Origin: Faecalicatena orotica
Lineage (GTDB): Bacteria; Bacillota; Clostridia; Lachnospirales; Lachnospiraceae
NCBI RefSeq assembly: GCF_003149245.1
Contig: NZ_QGDL01000008.1
Coordinates: 201,488-265,487, forward strand
Reading direction: 5' to 3'
DNA length: 64,000 bases
Part shown: in pieces, positions 19,489-28,182 of the stretch
Layout: every line of letters begins with the position of its first letter
Position numbering within the stretch: position 1 is the first letter of the stretch
The notes under the pieces: model-generated
Databases searched by the model: none
What the model saw: only the letters and a program-made list of their open reading frames with translations
What the model was told of the DNA's origin: nothing
Translations under genes and position numbers: made by a program

Positions 19489-21161
19489 AGAATTTGAAAG
19501 TCAGTAGGAAACTTATTATCTCTTACGCATTTGTTTTGACATTATTGGTCATTTGTATTGCAGTGAGTATTGGAAACCTGGTAAGGATAAGGTCAAAAGT
19601 AGAGAACTTTTATAAGGGGCCATTTAAAGTGTTGAACGCAGCTAATACCGTGAATTCCAACTTTGAGGCAATGCAGAAATCTGTATTTCGTGCCATATCC
19701 AGTACCGACCAGGAGATTGCAAAGCAGGCCCTGGATAACACCAAGGTGTGCGCGAGTAAAATCCAAGAGCAGATTCCGATTATACAGAAGGATTTTTTGG
19801 GAGATCCGGCAATTGTCGAACGGCTTCAGGCTGCGCTGGATGAACTTGCACCACAGCGCCAGCATGTCCTGGAACTTGCCCTGGAGAATCAAAAGGAGGA
19901 GGCTGCCACCTATATGGAAGCCAACAATGTTATCACCATCCATAAGGCACAGGCAGAATTGGATGAGCTCATTGACATTGCAGATAAGAAAGCAGATGCT
20001 CTGATTGTCAACCTGCGTGCTGAACAGACGAAATTCATTGTTATGTTGTTGGCGTTGGGGGTTGCCAGTGTACTTGTGAGCATTCTATTTGGTATTTATA
20101 TAACCCGCAGTGTTACCAGACCGATCAAGGAGTTGGAAGCAGCGTCCAGGCAGATGGCACTGGGACACTTGAAAGTCGATATTAAATATATCTCAAAGGA
20201 TGAACTGGGAAGCCTTTCCAACAGTATGCGTGAAATGTCATATAAGATTTTCTATTATATGGATGAGATTTCCAAGGCTATGCAGCAGCTGGCGGAGGGG
20301 AATCTGGAGATACCCAGTTACGAAACATTCCAGGGGGATTTTCTGCCTGTACAGGAGGCTCTTTTTATTGTGATCAATTCTTTGAATGAGACTATGACAG
20401 AGATTAATATGTTCTCTGACATGGTAGCCAGCGGATCCGATCAGGTTTCCAGTGGTGCACAGGTGCTTTCTGAAGGTGTAATCTCCCAGGCCGGCTCGGC
20501 AGAAGAACTGGCAGTAACCATGTCAGAAATATCACAGCAGGTGAGTGAAAATGCGGAAAACTCACAATCGGTAAAAGAAGCTGCAGGTGAGATGGCTGCA
20601 GATCTTCTTGAGTGTAATCAGCAGATGCAGGAAATGAAGGATGCAATGGAGGAGATCAATGGATGCGCTACACAGATTAGAAGTATCATTAAAATGATCA
20701 ATGATATTGCATTCCAGACGAATATATTGGCACTCAACGCTGCCGTGGAGGCGGCCCGGGCAGGGGAATCAGGCAGGGGCTTTTCAGTTGTGGCCCAGGA
20801 AGTGCGTAATCTGGCCGGTAAGTCATCGGAAGCATCAAAGAGTACAGAGGTGCTGATCCAGCAGTCTCTCTCAGCTGTTGGTCTTGGAACGAAAATAGTG
20901 GAAAAGACGGCAGCATCGTTAATGAATGTTGTTAATGGCACTGATGAAATGATAGCTAAAATAAACCAAATTGCGGAGGCATCTAAAAAACAGGCTGCCG
21001 CGACGGAAATGGTATCCGCAGGCATCGACCAGATATCTGACGTAGTGCAGACAAACTCTGCCACAGCAGAGGAGTCAGCCGCTGCGTCTGAAGAACTCTA
21101 CGGGCAGTCTCAGCTTCTGAAAAACAAGGTGAGCCGCTTTAAATTGCATGCTAACAAATAG
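19485..21161 (+). CDS. Methyl-accepting chemotaxis protein
   Basis: The 558-residue protein has a first membrane segment at ~10-32, a four-helix-bundle type extracellular sensor, a second membrane segment at ~182-205, a HAMP domain ([19 protein letters not shown]...), and a long cytoplasmic coiled coil. The signalling tip is conserved ([19 protein letters not shown] then [13 protein letters not shown]). It senses a small molecule outside the cell and would control CheA; no che genes are in the window. The start is GTG 19485 with AGGAGG upstream, overlapping the previous stop. Co-location with c-di-GMP enzymes suggests joint control of motility or attachment. Confidence 0.93.
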   Translation: MKNLKVSRKLIISYAFVLTLLVICIAVSIGNLVRIRSKVENFYKGPFKVLNAANTVNSNFEAMQKSVFRAISSTDQEIAKQALDNTKVCASKIQEQIPIIQKDFLGDPAIVERLQAALDELAPQRQHVLELALENQKEEAATYMEANNVITIHKAQAELDELIDIADKKADALIVNLRAEQTKFIVMLLALGVASVLVSILFGIYITRSVTRPIKELEAASRQMALGHLKVDIKYISKDELGSLSNSMREMSYKIFYYMDEISKAMQQLAEGNLEIPSYETFQGDFLPVQEALFIVINSLNETMTEINMFSDMVASGSDQVSSGAQVLSEGVISQAGSAEELAVTMSEISQQVSENAENSQSVKEAAGEMAADLLECNQQMQEMKDAMEEINGCATQIRSIIKMINDIAFQTNILALNAAVEAARAGESGRGFSVVAQEVRNLAGKSSEASKSTEVLIQQSLSAVGLGTKIVEKTAASLMNVVNGTDEMIAKINQIAEASKKQAAATEMVSAGIDQISDVVQTNSATAEESAAASEELYGQSQLLKNKVSRFKLHANK

Positions 21162-21294
21162 ATATGGCAGGGAAGAATGCGATTCCGATGCTAATGCCTG
21201 CTGAATAAGTATGTAACATATACAAGAAAAAGTATCCACTCTATAAAACAGATATTAAAATTCGATTACTTTTGGTTCATCTTTAAAGGAATAA

Positions 21295-21534
21295 ATGGTG
21301 GCAGTACCATGTTCAAATGCAAATACTGTCATTAAGTTATCATCAACTGTATACATATCACTCAAGGAAGCTGTAGAAGAGGGGCTGATTATTCGGACGG
21401 AATATCAGCAAATTCCTCCAAAAGTAGAATATTCTTTAAGTGAAATAGGTGCAAAATTCAAAAATGTATTATCAGCTTTAGAGATATGGGGAAATGAATA
21501 TATAGAATATTTAAAAGAACCTAAAAATCTATAA
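21295..21534 (+). pseudogene. Truncated HxlR regulator (C-terminal wing only)
   Basis: From about residue 25 the 79-residue frame aligns by eye with the intact HxlR at 22319: EEGLIIRTEYQQIPPKVEYS against the intact DGLVLRNVYPQIPPKVEYS, then LSEIGAKF and IWGNEY. The N-terminal Cys, first helices and most of the recognition helix are missing; the first 20 residues look random. AAAGGA before ATG 21295 may be fortuitous. It is probably the remains of a duplicated HxlR gene. Confidence 0.7.
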
Positions 21535-21563
21535 AATTCAGTTGTTTATTGACATATAGCCAT

Positions 21564-21606
21564 CTTTGCAAAATGCAAAGGGACACCTCATTATGTGAAG
21601 TGTCCC
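21564..21606. terminator. Paired hairpins between HxlR relic and flavin reductase
   Basis: CTTTGCA/TGCAAAG forms one small hairpin at 21564-21580. GGGACAC (21580-21586) pairs with GTGTCCC (21600-21606) in a second, just beyond the flavin reductase stop. It is likely a transcription stop for the convergent genes, although the T-runs are short. Confidence 0.5.
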
Positions 21607-21619
21607 TTGTGTCCGGTTT

Positions 21620-22192
21620 TTATTTTTTCATAAGTGGTACTCCGGTACTCCAGGCCTGCCCTACTTTTTCCCCAATGGCGTAATAACCATTCTGGAACTG
21701 ATCAAAAACGAATGCATTTAGTTTTGACGGGTCAACCTTTCCGCTCTCGTCCAGTACAGATTCATCTGCAAGGACACCTACAATCTCACCTATTACATGA
21801 AAGCCGTATACCTCGTCTCTTGCTTCGACAACCTTACACTCCAGCGTGAGCGGGAATTCATTCACGATAGGGGCATCTACTTTCTGGCTTTTAGTGGCAG
21901 TCAGTCCGGTACGCTCAAATTTATCGGACATTTTATTGCCAGTTGCGATACCGAAGAAATCGGCGGCCTCAATGTGAGGAATATCGGCAATACTGAGGGT
22001 GAAAGCATTACGCTTCTGGATATTTTCAGATGTCTTGTGCCCTTTACTGATATTCAGGGACACCATATTTTGTGCACAAATACTACCCCAGGCCATATTC
22101 ATAACATCAACTACATCATTATCACCGTAAGTTGAAATCATCAGAACAGGCATCGGAAATAAATACGGCTTTACTCCTAAATCTTTTTTCAT
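21620..22192 (-). CDS. Flavin reductase-like FMN-binding split-barrel protein
   Basis: The 190-residue protein is of the flavin reductase / FMN-binding split-barrel family: an N-terminal PYLFPMPVLMISTYG strand, MNMAWGSICAQNM, and TSENIQKRNAFTLSIAD, with the late VIGEIVGVLADESVL. Such proteins bind FMN and reduce flavins or quinone-like compounds with NAD(P)H. A GGAGGT site lies 7 bases before the ATG. It is divergently transcribed from the HxlR gene at 22319 across a short region with a palindromic operator, the classic layout for an HxlR-controlled reductase. Confidence 0.87.
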   Translation of the reverse strand: MKKDLGVKPYLFPMPVLMISTYGDNDVVDVMNMAWGSICAQNMVSLNISKGHKTSENIQKRNAFTLSIADIPHIEAADFFGIATGNKMSDKFERTGLTATKSQKVDAPIVNEFPLTLECKVVEARDEVYGFHVIGEIVGVLADESVLDESGKVDPSKLNAFVFDQFQNGYYAIGEKVGQAWSTGVPLMKK

Positions 22193-22273
22193 AGACTACC
22201 TCCATTTAAAAATAATTGAATCAATACTTTACATATCTGCTGAGTCCATTATAATATAGATAGAAGTAAAAAC

Positions 22274-22300
22274 AAGTACCCACATTAAAGTAAGGTACTT
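22274..22300. promoter_or_regulatory. Palindromic operator, probably for HxlR
   Basis: AAGTACC (22274-22280) and GGTACTT (22294-22300) form a perfect 7-bp inverted repeat, centres 20 bp apart (two helical turns). A TATAAT element lies just to its left near 22252. It sits in the divergent promoter region between flavin reductase (-) and HxlR (+). Binding by the HxlR product is inferred. Confidence 0.55.
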
Positions 22301-22318
22301 ACCTAAAAGAAAGTGGTA

Positions 22319-22660
22319 ATGTTTATGATATCAAAATATATAGAGAATGCGAATTTCGAAAAAACCGGATTTAGCTATACCTTATCGCTGATATCTGGTA
22401 AATACAAAATGATTATCCTATATTGTCTGATGGAATTTGAAACTGTCCGTTTCAATGAACTTCAGCGATATTTGAAGAAAATATCTGATAAAACATTAAG
22501 CCAGAATCTTAGGGAATTAGAGTCTGACGGCCTTGTACTGCGGAATGTATACCCACAAATCCCTCCAAAGGTAGAGTACAGCCTGTCAGAAAAGGGGAAA
22601 TCTCTAATGCAGGTGCTTGACCAGTTATGCATCTGGGGGGAAGAACATCGTGAAGATTAG
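22319..22660 (+). CDS. HxlR family winged-helix regulator
   Basis: The ~113-residue protein has the HxlR core: SLISGKYKMIILYCLMEF, FNELQRYLKKISDKTLSQNL (recognition helix), RELESDGLVLRNVYPQIPP and KVEYSLSEKGKSLMQVLDQL. No Cys occupies the usual N-terminal redox position; the Cys residues are at ILYCL and LCIWG. ATG 22319 and ATG 22325 are both possible starts. It probably represses the divergent flavin reductase gene through the palindrome at 22274-22300. Confidence 0.88.
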   Translation: MFMISKYIENANFEKTGFSYTLSLISGKYKMIILYCLMEFETVRFNELQRYLKKISDKTLSQNLRELESDGLVLRNVYPQIPPKVEYSLSEKGKSLMQVLDQLCIWGEEHRED

Positions 22661-22721
22661 TTGAATATGTATTTATTCCCGCGAGCGGCGAGCATTAGGC
22701 GGGGCTACAGAGGGACTGACT

Positions 22722-23054
22722 ATGATTGGTGATATTGTAAAAGTAACAGTTGACAGACCATTAGGGACCTTCCATCCTGTACATAAAGATATCTATTATC
22801 CAGTTAACTATGGTTTTATAGAGGGAGTTATGGCACAGGATGGAGAAGAACAGGATGCCTATATATTGGGTGTCAATCATGCTGTCAAAGAGTTTACCGG
22901 AAAAGTAATTGCAATCATACATAGATATGATGATATTGAGGAAAAATGGGTTGTCGCACCAGATAACTGTCATTTTACGGAAGCGGAGGTCTGGGAGCAG
23001 GTAAAGTTTCAAGAACAGTATTTCAAATCGGAGGTCATAATGACCAGAATATAA
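22722..23054 (+). CDS. Inorganic pyrophosphatase-like protein (short family I)
   Basis: The 110-residue protein carries family I pyrophosphatase signatures: VTVDRPLGTFHP, YPVNYGFIEG and the acidic metal-binding motif DGEEQDAYILGV, then GKVIAIIHRYDD and a KWVVAP strand. Family I enzymes hydrolyse PPi to phosphate using Mg2+. At 110 residues it is shorter than the usual 160-220, lacking N-terminal strands and part of the C-terminal helix; similar short versions are known as stand-alone proteins. GAGGG lies 8 bases before the ATG. It lies 62 bases after HxlR, possibly in one transcript. Confidence 0.78.
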   Translation: MIGDIVKVTVDRPLGTFHPVHKDIYYPVNYGFIEGVMAQDGEEQDAYILGVNHAVKEFTGKVIAIIHRYDDIEEKWVVAPDNCHFTEAEVWEQVKFQEQYFKSEVIMTRI

Positions 23055-23102
23055 ATCCTGTTTTCTTCTCAGAAAATTCATACGGACTATTCAAAAAATG
23101 TT

Positions 23103-23627
23103 ATGGTGATAAAAATGAACTTAGCAGCAAAAAATATTCATAAGAGAATGCCGGATTATACGGCTATTAAAAAACTGTACAAAAGCTCTTTTCCCCGTAA
23201 GGAACAGATCCCTTTATGGATTCTGAGAATCATGGTACATCGTAAGACCATTAACGCAAAAGCATTTTACGATGGCGATAAGCTATGTGGATTCGCTTAT
23301 GTTATTGAGCAGGAAAAGGTCCTGTATATTCTATATCTTGCTGTTAATAACGCAGTGCGGGGGCAGGGACATGGCTCGGAAATTATAAAATGGTTAAGGG
23401 ATAGATATCCGGATAAAACTATTTTACTTGAAGTGGAAGCACCTGATGAAAATGCGGATAATGCTGAAGCGAGGAACAGGCGCATAAAGTTTTATAAAAA
23501 GAATGGAATTTATGAAACGAACGAGTTTTTCTCAATGCGTGGTGTAAGATATGAAATATTATCGTCTGAGGAGAACTTCGTGCGGGAAGATTATGATGCT
23601 TTTTGGAAGAAGCTATTTAGAAGGTGA
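23103..23627 (+). CDS. GNAT family N-acetyltransferase
   Basis: The ~174-residue protein has GNAT features: KKLYKSSFPRKEQIP near the N terminus, the strand KVLYILYLAVNNAVRGQGHG leading into the acetyl-CoA pyrophosphate loop (R-G-Q-G-H-G), and the late NRRIKFYKKNGIYETNEFF motif. The EAPDENADNAEARNR insert before it is typical of one Firmicutes subgroup. The substrate is unknown. Two starts, ATG 23103 and ATG 23115, lack a strong ribosome site, so the N terminus is uncertain. Confidence 0.85.
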   Translation: MVIKMNLAAKNIHKRMPDYTAIKKLYKSSFPRKEQIPLWILRIMVHRKTINAKAFYDGDKLCGFAYVIEQEKVLYILYLAVNNAVRGQGHGSEIIKWLRDRYPDKTILLEVEAPDENADNAEARNRRIKFYKKNGIYETNEFFSMRGVRYEILSSEENFVREDYDAFWKKLFRR

Positions 23628-23732
23628 TGCCGGGAAACTATATTTACCGAACAAAAAGCAATGAAGTATAAATGATGATTTACTATATTCCAGTGAGCAG
23701 AACTGATTAATTTAATTTTGGAGGGAAAAGAT

Positions 23733-24368
23733 ATGTCTAATCAGTACAGAGTGATTGATGAAAAAACATGGGACAGGGCAATGCACTGTATGGTTTTCAG
23801 GAACAGTATTGAACCAGCATTTTGTGTGACATTTGAGGTGGATATTACAAACTTTAAACGCGTGGTGAAAGAACGGGGGCTTTCTTTTACAATGGCGATG
23901 GTTTATGCTGTCTGTAAATGTGCAAATGAGATTGAGGCATTCCGTTATAGGTTTGTAGATGGCCAGATTGTACTGTTTGACAGGATTGATACAGCGTTCA
24001 CGTATCTGAATAAGGAGACAGAACTGTTCAAAGTAGTGAATGTTCCATTTATAGATGATTTGGAAGAATATTGCGGGTTGGCACTGAGGACAGCGGAGGA
24101 ACAGAAAGAATATTTTACGGGGCCGTTGGGAAACGATGTATTTCAGTGTTCTCCTATGCCGTGGGTCACATATACACACATTTCACATACGAATTCAGGA
24201 AAAAAAGACAATGCGACACCTCTTTTTGACTGGGGAAAGTATTATGAAAAAGATGGAAGAATCATGATGCCTGTCTCTGTTCAGGCGCACCATTCTTTTG
24301 TAGATGGTCTACATATAGGACAATTTGCAGAGGGTTTGCAAAGTTACTTGGATAAAAATATACTATAG
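23733..24368 (+). CDS. Chloramphenicol acetyltransferase-like protein (CatA fold)
   Basis: The 211-residue protein has the CAT trimer fold markers: an N-terminal RVIDEKTWDRAMH, FTMAMVYAVCKCANEIEAFRYR, and the catalytic motif QAHHSFVDGLHIGQF (HHxxxDG, His as general base). CAT enzymes move acetyl from acetyl-CoA to chloramphenicol; many genomic CAT-like proteins have no resistance role, so the drug substrate is unproven. ATG 23733 follows GGAGGG; a TTG frame from 23718 overlaps that site. It starts an apparent three-gene operon with the SAP-domain and GNAT genes. Confidence 0.88.
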   Translation: MSNQYRVIDEKTWDRAMHCMVFRNSIEPAFCVTFEVDITNFKRVVKERGLSFTMAMVYAVCKCANEIEAFRYRFVDGQIVLFDRIDTAFTYLNKETELFKVVNVPFIDDLEEYCGLALRTAEEQKEYFTGPLGNDVFQCSPMPWVTYTHISHTNSGKKDNATPLFDWGKYYEKDGRIMMPVSVQAHHSFVDGLHIGQFAEGLQSYLDKNIL

Positions 24369-24384
24369 AGGAAAGAGGATAAAT

Positions 24385-24960
24385 ATGACGGAAAGACCTG
24401 TTTTGGACAGAAATTTAAATAGTAAAACATTTCGTGATTTCTACTATTTGAAAGAAGAGCTGGTGGATTTTTGCAGGAAAAATGGTTTGCCCACTTCCGG
24501 GGGCAAGATAGAGATAACAGACAGGATTGCATATTTCCTTGATACTGGAAAGATATTATCTGCGGCAGCCGCCAAGAAAAAGGCTGTGGTGATATCCGAT
24601 ATTCGGGAGGATACAAAGATTGAACCTGACTTTGTCTGTTCAGAAAAACACAGGGCATTTTTTAAAGAACAAATTGGGAATAGTTTTTCTTTTAATGTTG
24701 CTTTTCAAAAATGGTTGAAAGGCAATGCAGGCAAAACTTACAGGGATGCGATTGTGGCTTATTATCAAATTATAGAAGATAAGAAAAAAGGGAATACAAA
24801 AATTGACAGGCAATTTGAGTATAACACTTATATACGTGACTTTTTTGCAGATAACCAGGGAAAATCATTGGAGGATGCTATTAGGTGCTGGAAATATAAA
24901 AAACAGCTGCAGGGGCATAATCGCTATGAGCAGTCGGATCTTGCAGCATTGGAGGATTAG
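24385..24960 (+). CDS. SAP domain-containing protein (DUF6434-like)
   Basis: The 191-residue protein has an N-terminal SAP-like motif (FYYLKEELVDFCRKNGLPTSGGK...DRIAYFLDTG, residues ~14-52), a helix-extension-helix that often binds nucleic acid. Its second half (FFKEQIGNSFSFNVAFQKWL, then a Y-Q-I helix) matches a domain seen with SAP in Firmicutes, DUF6434 as I recall it. The biochemical role is unknown. ATG 24385 follows GAAAGAGGA, 16 bases after the CAT-like gene, so it is likely co-transcribed. Confidence 0.75.
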   Translation: MTERPVLDRNLNSKTFRDFYYLKEELVDFCRKNGLPTSGGKIEITDRIAYFLDTGKILSAAAAKKKAVVISDIREDTKIEPDFVCSEKHRAFFKEQIGNSFSFNVAFQKWLKGNAGKTYRDAIVAYYQIIEDKKKGNTKIDRQFEYNTYIRDFFADNQGKSLEDAIRCWKYKKQLQGHNRYEQSDLAALED

Positions 24961-24966
24961 AGGTGT

Positions 24967-25413
24967 ATGATGCAGAATATAACTGTCAGGGAACTGGAGA
25001 AAGAAATGGAGGAGGAAGCGCTGTCACTGGTTTGGAAGGTTTTCAATGAATACGAATCACCAGATTACACAAAAGAGGGAATAGATGAATTTTATAAGTG
25101 CATACACGATATAAATTTTATAACTCAACTTCGTTTATTTGGCGCTTTTGACCGTGAAAAATTGATTGGTGTTATAGCATCGCGTAGCGAAGGGACACAT
25201 ATCGCATTATTTTTTGTGGATGGAAAATATCACAGACAGGGAATCGGCAGACAGTTGTTTCAAACATTACGAAAAGAGTGCCATTCTGATAGAATGACAG
25301 TAAACTCGTCGCCGTATGCGATCCCAGTATATCACAAACTTGGCTTTCGGGATCTTGATAAAGAGCGGGTAGTAAACGGCCTGAGATTTACACCGATGGA
25401 ATTGCGGCTATAG
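24967..25413 (+). CDS. GNAT family N-acetyltransferase
   Basis: The 148-residue single-domain GNAT carries the N-terminal helix EALSLVWKVFNEYESPDY, the beta-strand IALFFVDGKYHRQGIGRQLF with the acetyl-CoA loop R-Q-G-I-G-R, and the C-terminal SSPYAIPVYHKLGFRDLDKER. Its target is not known. Tandem ATGs at 24967 and 24970 follow GAGGTG; the second gives better spacing. It lies 6 bases after the SAP gene and ends the CAT-SAP-GNAT group. Confidence 0.87.
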   Translation: MMQNITVRELEKEMEEEALSLVWKVFNEYESPDYTKEGIDEFYKCIHDINFITQLRLFGAFDREKLIGVIASRSEGTHIALFFVDGKYHRQGIGRQLFQTLRKECHSDRMTVNSSPYAIPVYHKLGFRDLDKERVVNGLRFTPMELRL

Positions 25414-25457
25414 TAGAAAATAAGGATAAATCTTAATATCCCTCCCAAAAAACCTGC

Positions 25458-25487
25458 TTGACTTTTCTCGAAAAATTATGTTATTCT
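25458..25487 (+). promoter_or_regulatory. Promoter of the second MATE gene
   Basis: The -35 TTGACT is at 25458-25463 and the -10 TATTCT at 25482-25487, with an 18-base spacer. The predicted transcript starts near 25494, only about 11 bases before the hairpin at 25505. Confidence 0.6.
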
Positions 25488-25504
25488 AACTGGGCTGGAC
25501 AGCT

Positions 25505-25547
25505 TAGTGCGTAGAAATTCCAAACGATTTCTACGCACTATTTTTTT
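25505..25547 (+). terminator. Strong hairpin terminator/attenuator in the MATE leader
   Basis: A perfect 14-bp stem (25505-25518 with 25527-25540, 8-base loop) is followed by seven T at 25541-25547. Read alone it is a textbook intrinsic terminator. It could end the CAT-SAP-GNAT transcript, but it lies downstream of a good promoter and 72 bases upstream of the MATE start, so conditional readthrough is a possibility. Confidence 0.75.
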
Positions 25548-25619
25548 GTCCTTCGCAGTTTTTAGGCAGCTTTTCTCTGATAAAGACTCCGCAATATGTA
25601 TAACAGGAGGATTATAATC

Positions 25620-27071
25620 ATGGAACTATCAAATCAAAATCGTACACTAGGTGAGGAGAAAATATCAAAGCTACTGGTGAAATTTTCGATTCCCTGCATT
25701 CTATCGCTGCTTATCAGTGCGCTCTACAATATTGTCGACCAGATTTTTATCGGTAATAGTGACCTAGGATATCTCGGCAATGCGGCAACAGGAATTGTCT
25801 TTCCCATTCTCATTATCGCACAGGCCTTTGCATGGTGTATCGGTGATGGCAGTGCAGCCTATCTCAGTCTCTGTCAGGGGAAAAAAGATACGAAGAATGC
25901 ACATCGCTGTATTGGCAGCGGTGTTACTGTCACGCTGGTACTCTGTGCCATTTTTAAGGAGCCGCTGCTTCGGCTGTTCGGTGCTTCTGACCAGACCATC
26001 TCGATGGCGGTGGAATATTTCACCATCGTACTCAGTTTCTTTCCGGCCTTCATGCTGATGAACATGATGAACGCTGTCATCCGCGCGGATGGAAGCCCGG
26101 CAGTTTCAATGGTATCTATGACGCTTGGGGCAATATTGAACATCATTCTCGACCCAATATTTATCTTTGTCTTAAACCGGGGGATTGCAGGCGCTGCCTG
26201 GGCGACAGTCATAGGGCAGACGTTTTCTTTCCTTGTCTGCGTGCTATATTTTTTCAAAACAAAGAGTTTCCGCCTGACTAAAGAGAGCTTTGTACCGCAT
26301 TTTAAAATATTCAGTAACGCTCTGAAATTAGGTGCCTCGTCTTTTATTACACAGATGTCCATTGTCATGATTTCTCTGGTCTGCAATATCATGCTGGCAA
26401 GATACGGTGCCCTGTCGATTTATGGGCAGGATATTCCCATATCAGTGATCAGTATTGAAACAAAAGTATTTACCATTGTCATTAATATCGTTGTAGGTAT
26501 TGTCCTTGGAGGGCAGCCAATTCTCGGTTATAATTTCGGTGCGAAAAAATACGTACGCGTCAGGGAAACATACCGTACAATCCTGACTGTAACGCTTGTT
26601 GTCGGAGTCATTGCTACCCTGATCTTTGAGTTTTGCCCGCAGGTTGTGATCAACATCTTTGGCTCTGGAAATGATGCACTTTATCTTGAATATGCACAGC
26701 GTACATTCCGGGTATTCCTGTCACTTGTCATCTTTACCTGCGTGATTAAGATGTCTTCCATTTTCTTTCAGGCTGTAGGCAGACCGGTTATGGCGGTCAT
26801 TGCTTCTCTTACCCGTGATATTGTGTGCTTTGTGCCGCTTGTAATCCTGATGCCCTCTTTATTTGAACGGAACCAGCCGGGCAGCGGCATCAACGGAATC
26901 CTGTTTGCCGCACCTGCCGCTGACATCATTGGGATGATTGCTGCCATGTTTCTGACTGTACGCTTTTTCAGAACATTGGGAGACGAGAAAGGAACTGAGT
27001 CTCTTTTAGAAGGAGGGAAGAATCATTCATTACAAAAGAGTGCTATTGTTACAGCAGCCTGTAAAGAGTAA
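25620..27071 (+). CDS. MATE family efflux transporter
   Basis: The 483-residue protein has about 12 membrane segments in two halves, beginning MELSNQNRTLGEEKISKLLV, with the MATE motif FSIPCILSLLISALYNIVDQIFIGN. It belongs to the MepA/DinF-like side of the family, which exports dyes and antibiotics by ion antiport; the substrate is unknown. ATG 25620 follows AGGAGG; the longer frame from 25596 runs through that site. It has its own promoter and leader hairpin. It is convergent with LysR at 27116, with a hairpin between them. Confidence 0.92.
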   Translation: MELSNQNRTLGEEKISKLLVKFSIPCILSLLISALYNIVDQIFIGNSDLGYLGNAATGIVFPILIIAQAFAWCIGDGSAAYLSLCQGKKDTKNAHRCIGSGVTVTLVLCAIFKEPLLRLFGASDQTISMAVEYFTIVLSFFPAFMLMNMMNAVIRADGSPAVSMVSMTLGAILNIILDPIFIFVLNRGIAGAAWATVIGQTFSFLVCVLYFFKTKSFRLTKESFVPHFKIFSNALKLGASSFITQMSIVMISLVCNIMLARYGALSIYGQDIPISVISIETKVFTIVINIVVGIVLGGQPILGYNFGAKKYVRVRETYRTILTVTLVVGVIATLIFEFCPQVVINIFGSGNDALYLEYAQRTFRVFLSLVIFTCVIKMSSIFFQAVGRPVMAVIASLTRDIVCFVPLVILMPSLFERNQPGSGINGILFAAPAADIIGMIAAMFLTVRFFRTLGDEKGTESLLEGGKNHSLQKSAIVTAACKE

Positions 27072-27106
27072 CATCAGGTTCGCTACAGATAGTGTATTGA
27101 AGGAAA

Positions 27107-27133
27107 AACATCCTGTCATTCCGGCAGGATGTT
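27107..27133 (-). terminator. Terminator of the LysR gene (overlaps its 3' end)
   Basis: AACATCCTG (27107-27115) pairs with CAGGATGTT (27125-27133), a perfect 9-bp stem. On the minus strand it is followed by TTTTTCC. The right arm lies inside the last LysR codons. Confidence 0.7.
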
Positions 27134-27994
27134 CTTCAGCTCATTAATTAGCAAGTTTGCAATTGGTGTAAAAACCTGATACTTTTTCCAGATTACATAC
27201 ATTTTTGTCTCCAAAGCGGGGGATAAAGGGCGGAAGCATAAACCACTGTCAGCCCCTGTATCTGCGAGCCTGTCAAATGTCAGCATAGATCCGAGCCCTT
27301 CTTTTACAAAAACGGAACCATTATAAAAGAGGTTCGTGGTACCGGTAAAATTCAGCATATCAACTTTTTCACCGCACCATCTCGGGATATCCACCTTAAT
27401 TGCCTGATCAGAGCAAATCAGGTCTAATCCCAGCAAGTCATCAACGACAATCGTCTTTTTCTTTGTCAATGGATTGTCTCTTTTCATTAACAGCCCCCAT
27501 ACATCACTTCCCGGAATTTCAATATAGTTATATTTTGACAAACTTGGGGGTTCTGCAATGACGGCAAAATCAAGCAGGCCTTTATCAAGCTTTTCTGTCA
27601 CCTGTTCCGTATTCCCACTTGAAAGGTGATAGCGGAGCAATGGATAGTCAGCTTTAAGCTGGCCGATTGCTCTTGCCAGATATTTTATTAGGTAGGATTC
27701 TGCACACCCAATCTGCACGTCTCCCCCCATGATATTATCAAGTGCCTTGAATTCATCGGTTGTCTTATCTACCATTTCCAAAATATCCTCGGCCCTCTTC
27801 CTCAGGAGCATGCCTTCATCTGTGAGGGTGAGTGTCGTACTTCCGCGTTTAAACAGTTTTTTTCCCAGTTCCTTCTCTAATTCCTTCATCTGTTTTGATA
27901 AAGTCGGCTGAGAGACATGAAGTGTCTCAGCTGCCCTTGACATATTGCCTTCTCTGGCGATTTCTATAAAATAGCGCAATACCCTGATTTCCAT
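27116..27994 (-). CDS. LysR family transcriptional regulator
   Basis: The 292-residue protein has the N-terminal LysR helix-turn-helix MEIRVLRYFIEIAREGNMSR, AAETLHVSQPTLSKQMKELE, then a linker helix and a substrate-binding fold (QIGCAESYLIKYLARAIGQL). Members usually activate a divergent gene in response to a metabolite. ATG 27994 is chosen because AGAGGTG lies 6 bases upstream; the GTG nine bases earlier overlaps that site. It is divergent from the small protein and alpha/beta hydrolase at 28183-29410, its most likely targets. Confidence 0.92.
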   Translation of the reverse strand: MEIRVLRYFIEIAREGNMSRAAETLHVSQPTLSKQMKELEKELGKKLFKRGSTTLTLTDEGMLLRKRAEDILEMVDKTTDEFKALDNIMGGDVQIGCAESYLIKYLARAIGQLKADYPLLRYHLSSGNTEQVTEKLDKGLLDFAVIAEPPSLSKYNYIEIPGSDVWGLLMKRDNPLTKKKTIVVDDLLGLDLICSDQAIKVDIPRWCGEKVDMLNFTGTTNLFYNGSVFVKEGLGSMLTFDRLADTGADSGLCFRPLSPALETKMYVIWKKYQVFTPIANLLINELKNILPE

Positions 27995-28182
27995 AAAAGA
28001 CACCTCTATTCTGCTTAAATTTATGAATGTGGATGATATTCTGAACAGATACGTGTGCTGTCAGATTACAGGATCATTATAACACGCGGCACTATTCTTT
28101 AAAAGAATAACATGATATGAATTATAAATATTAGACATATCAGCAGGCGCTGCCTATAATAAAACTAAAGGAGGTAGTGAAT

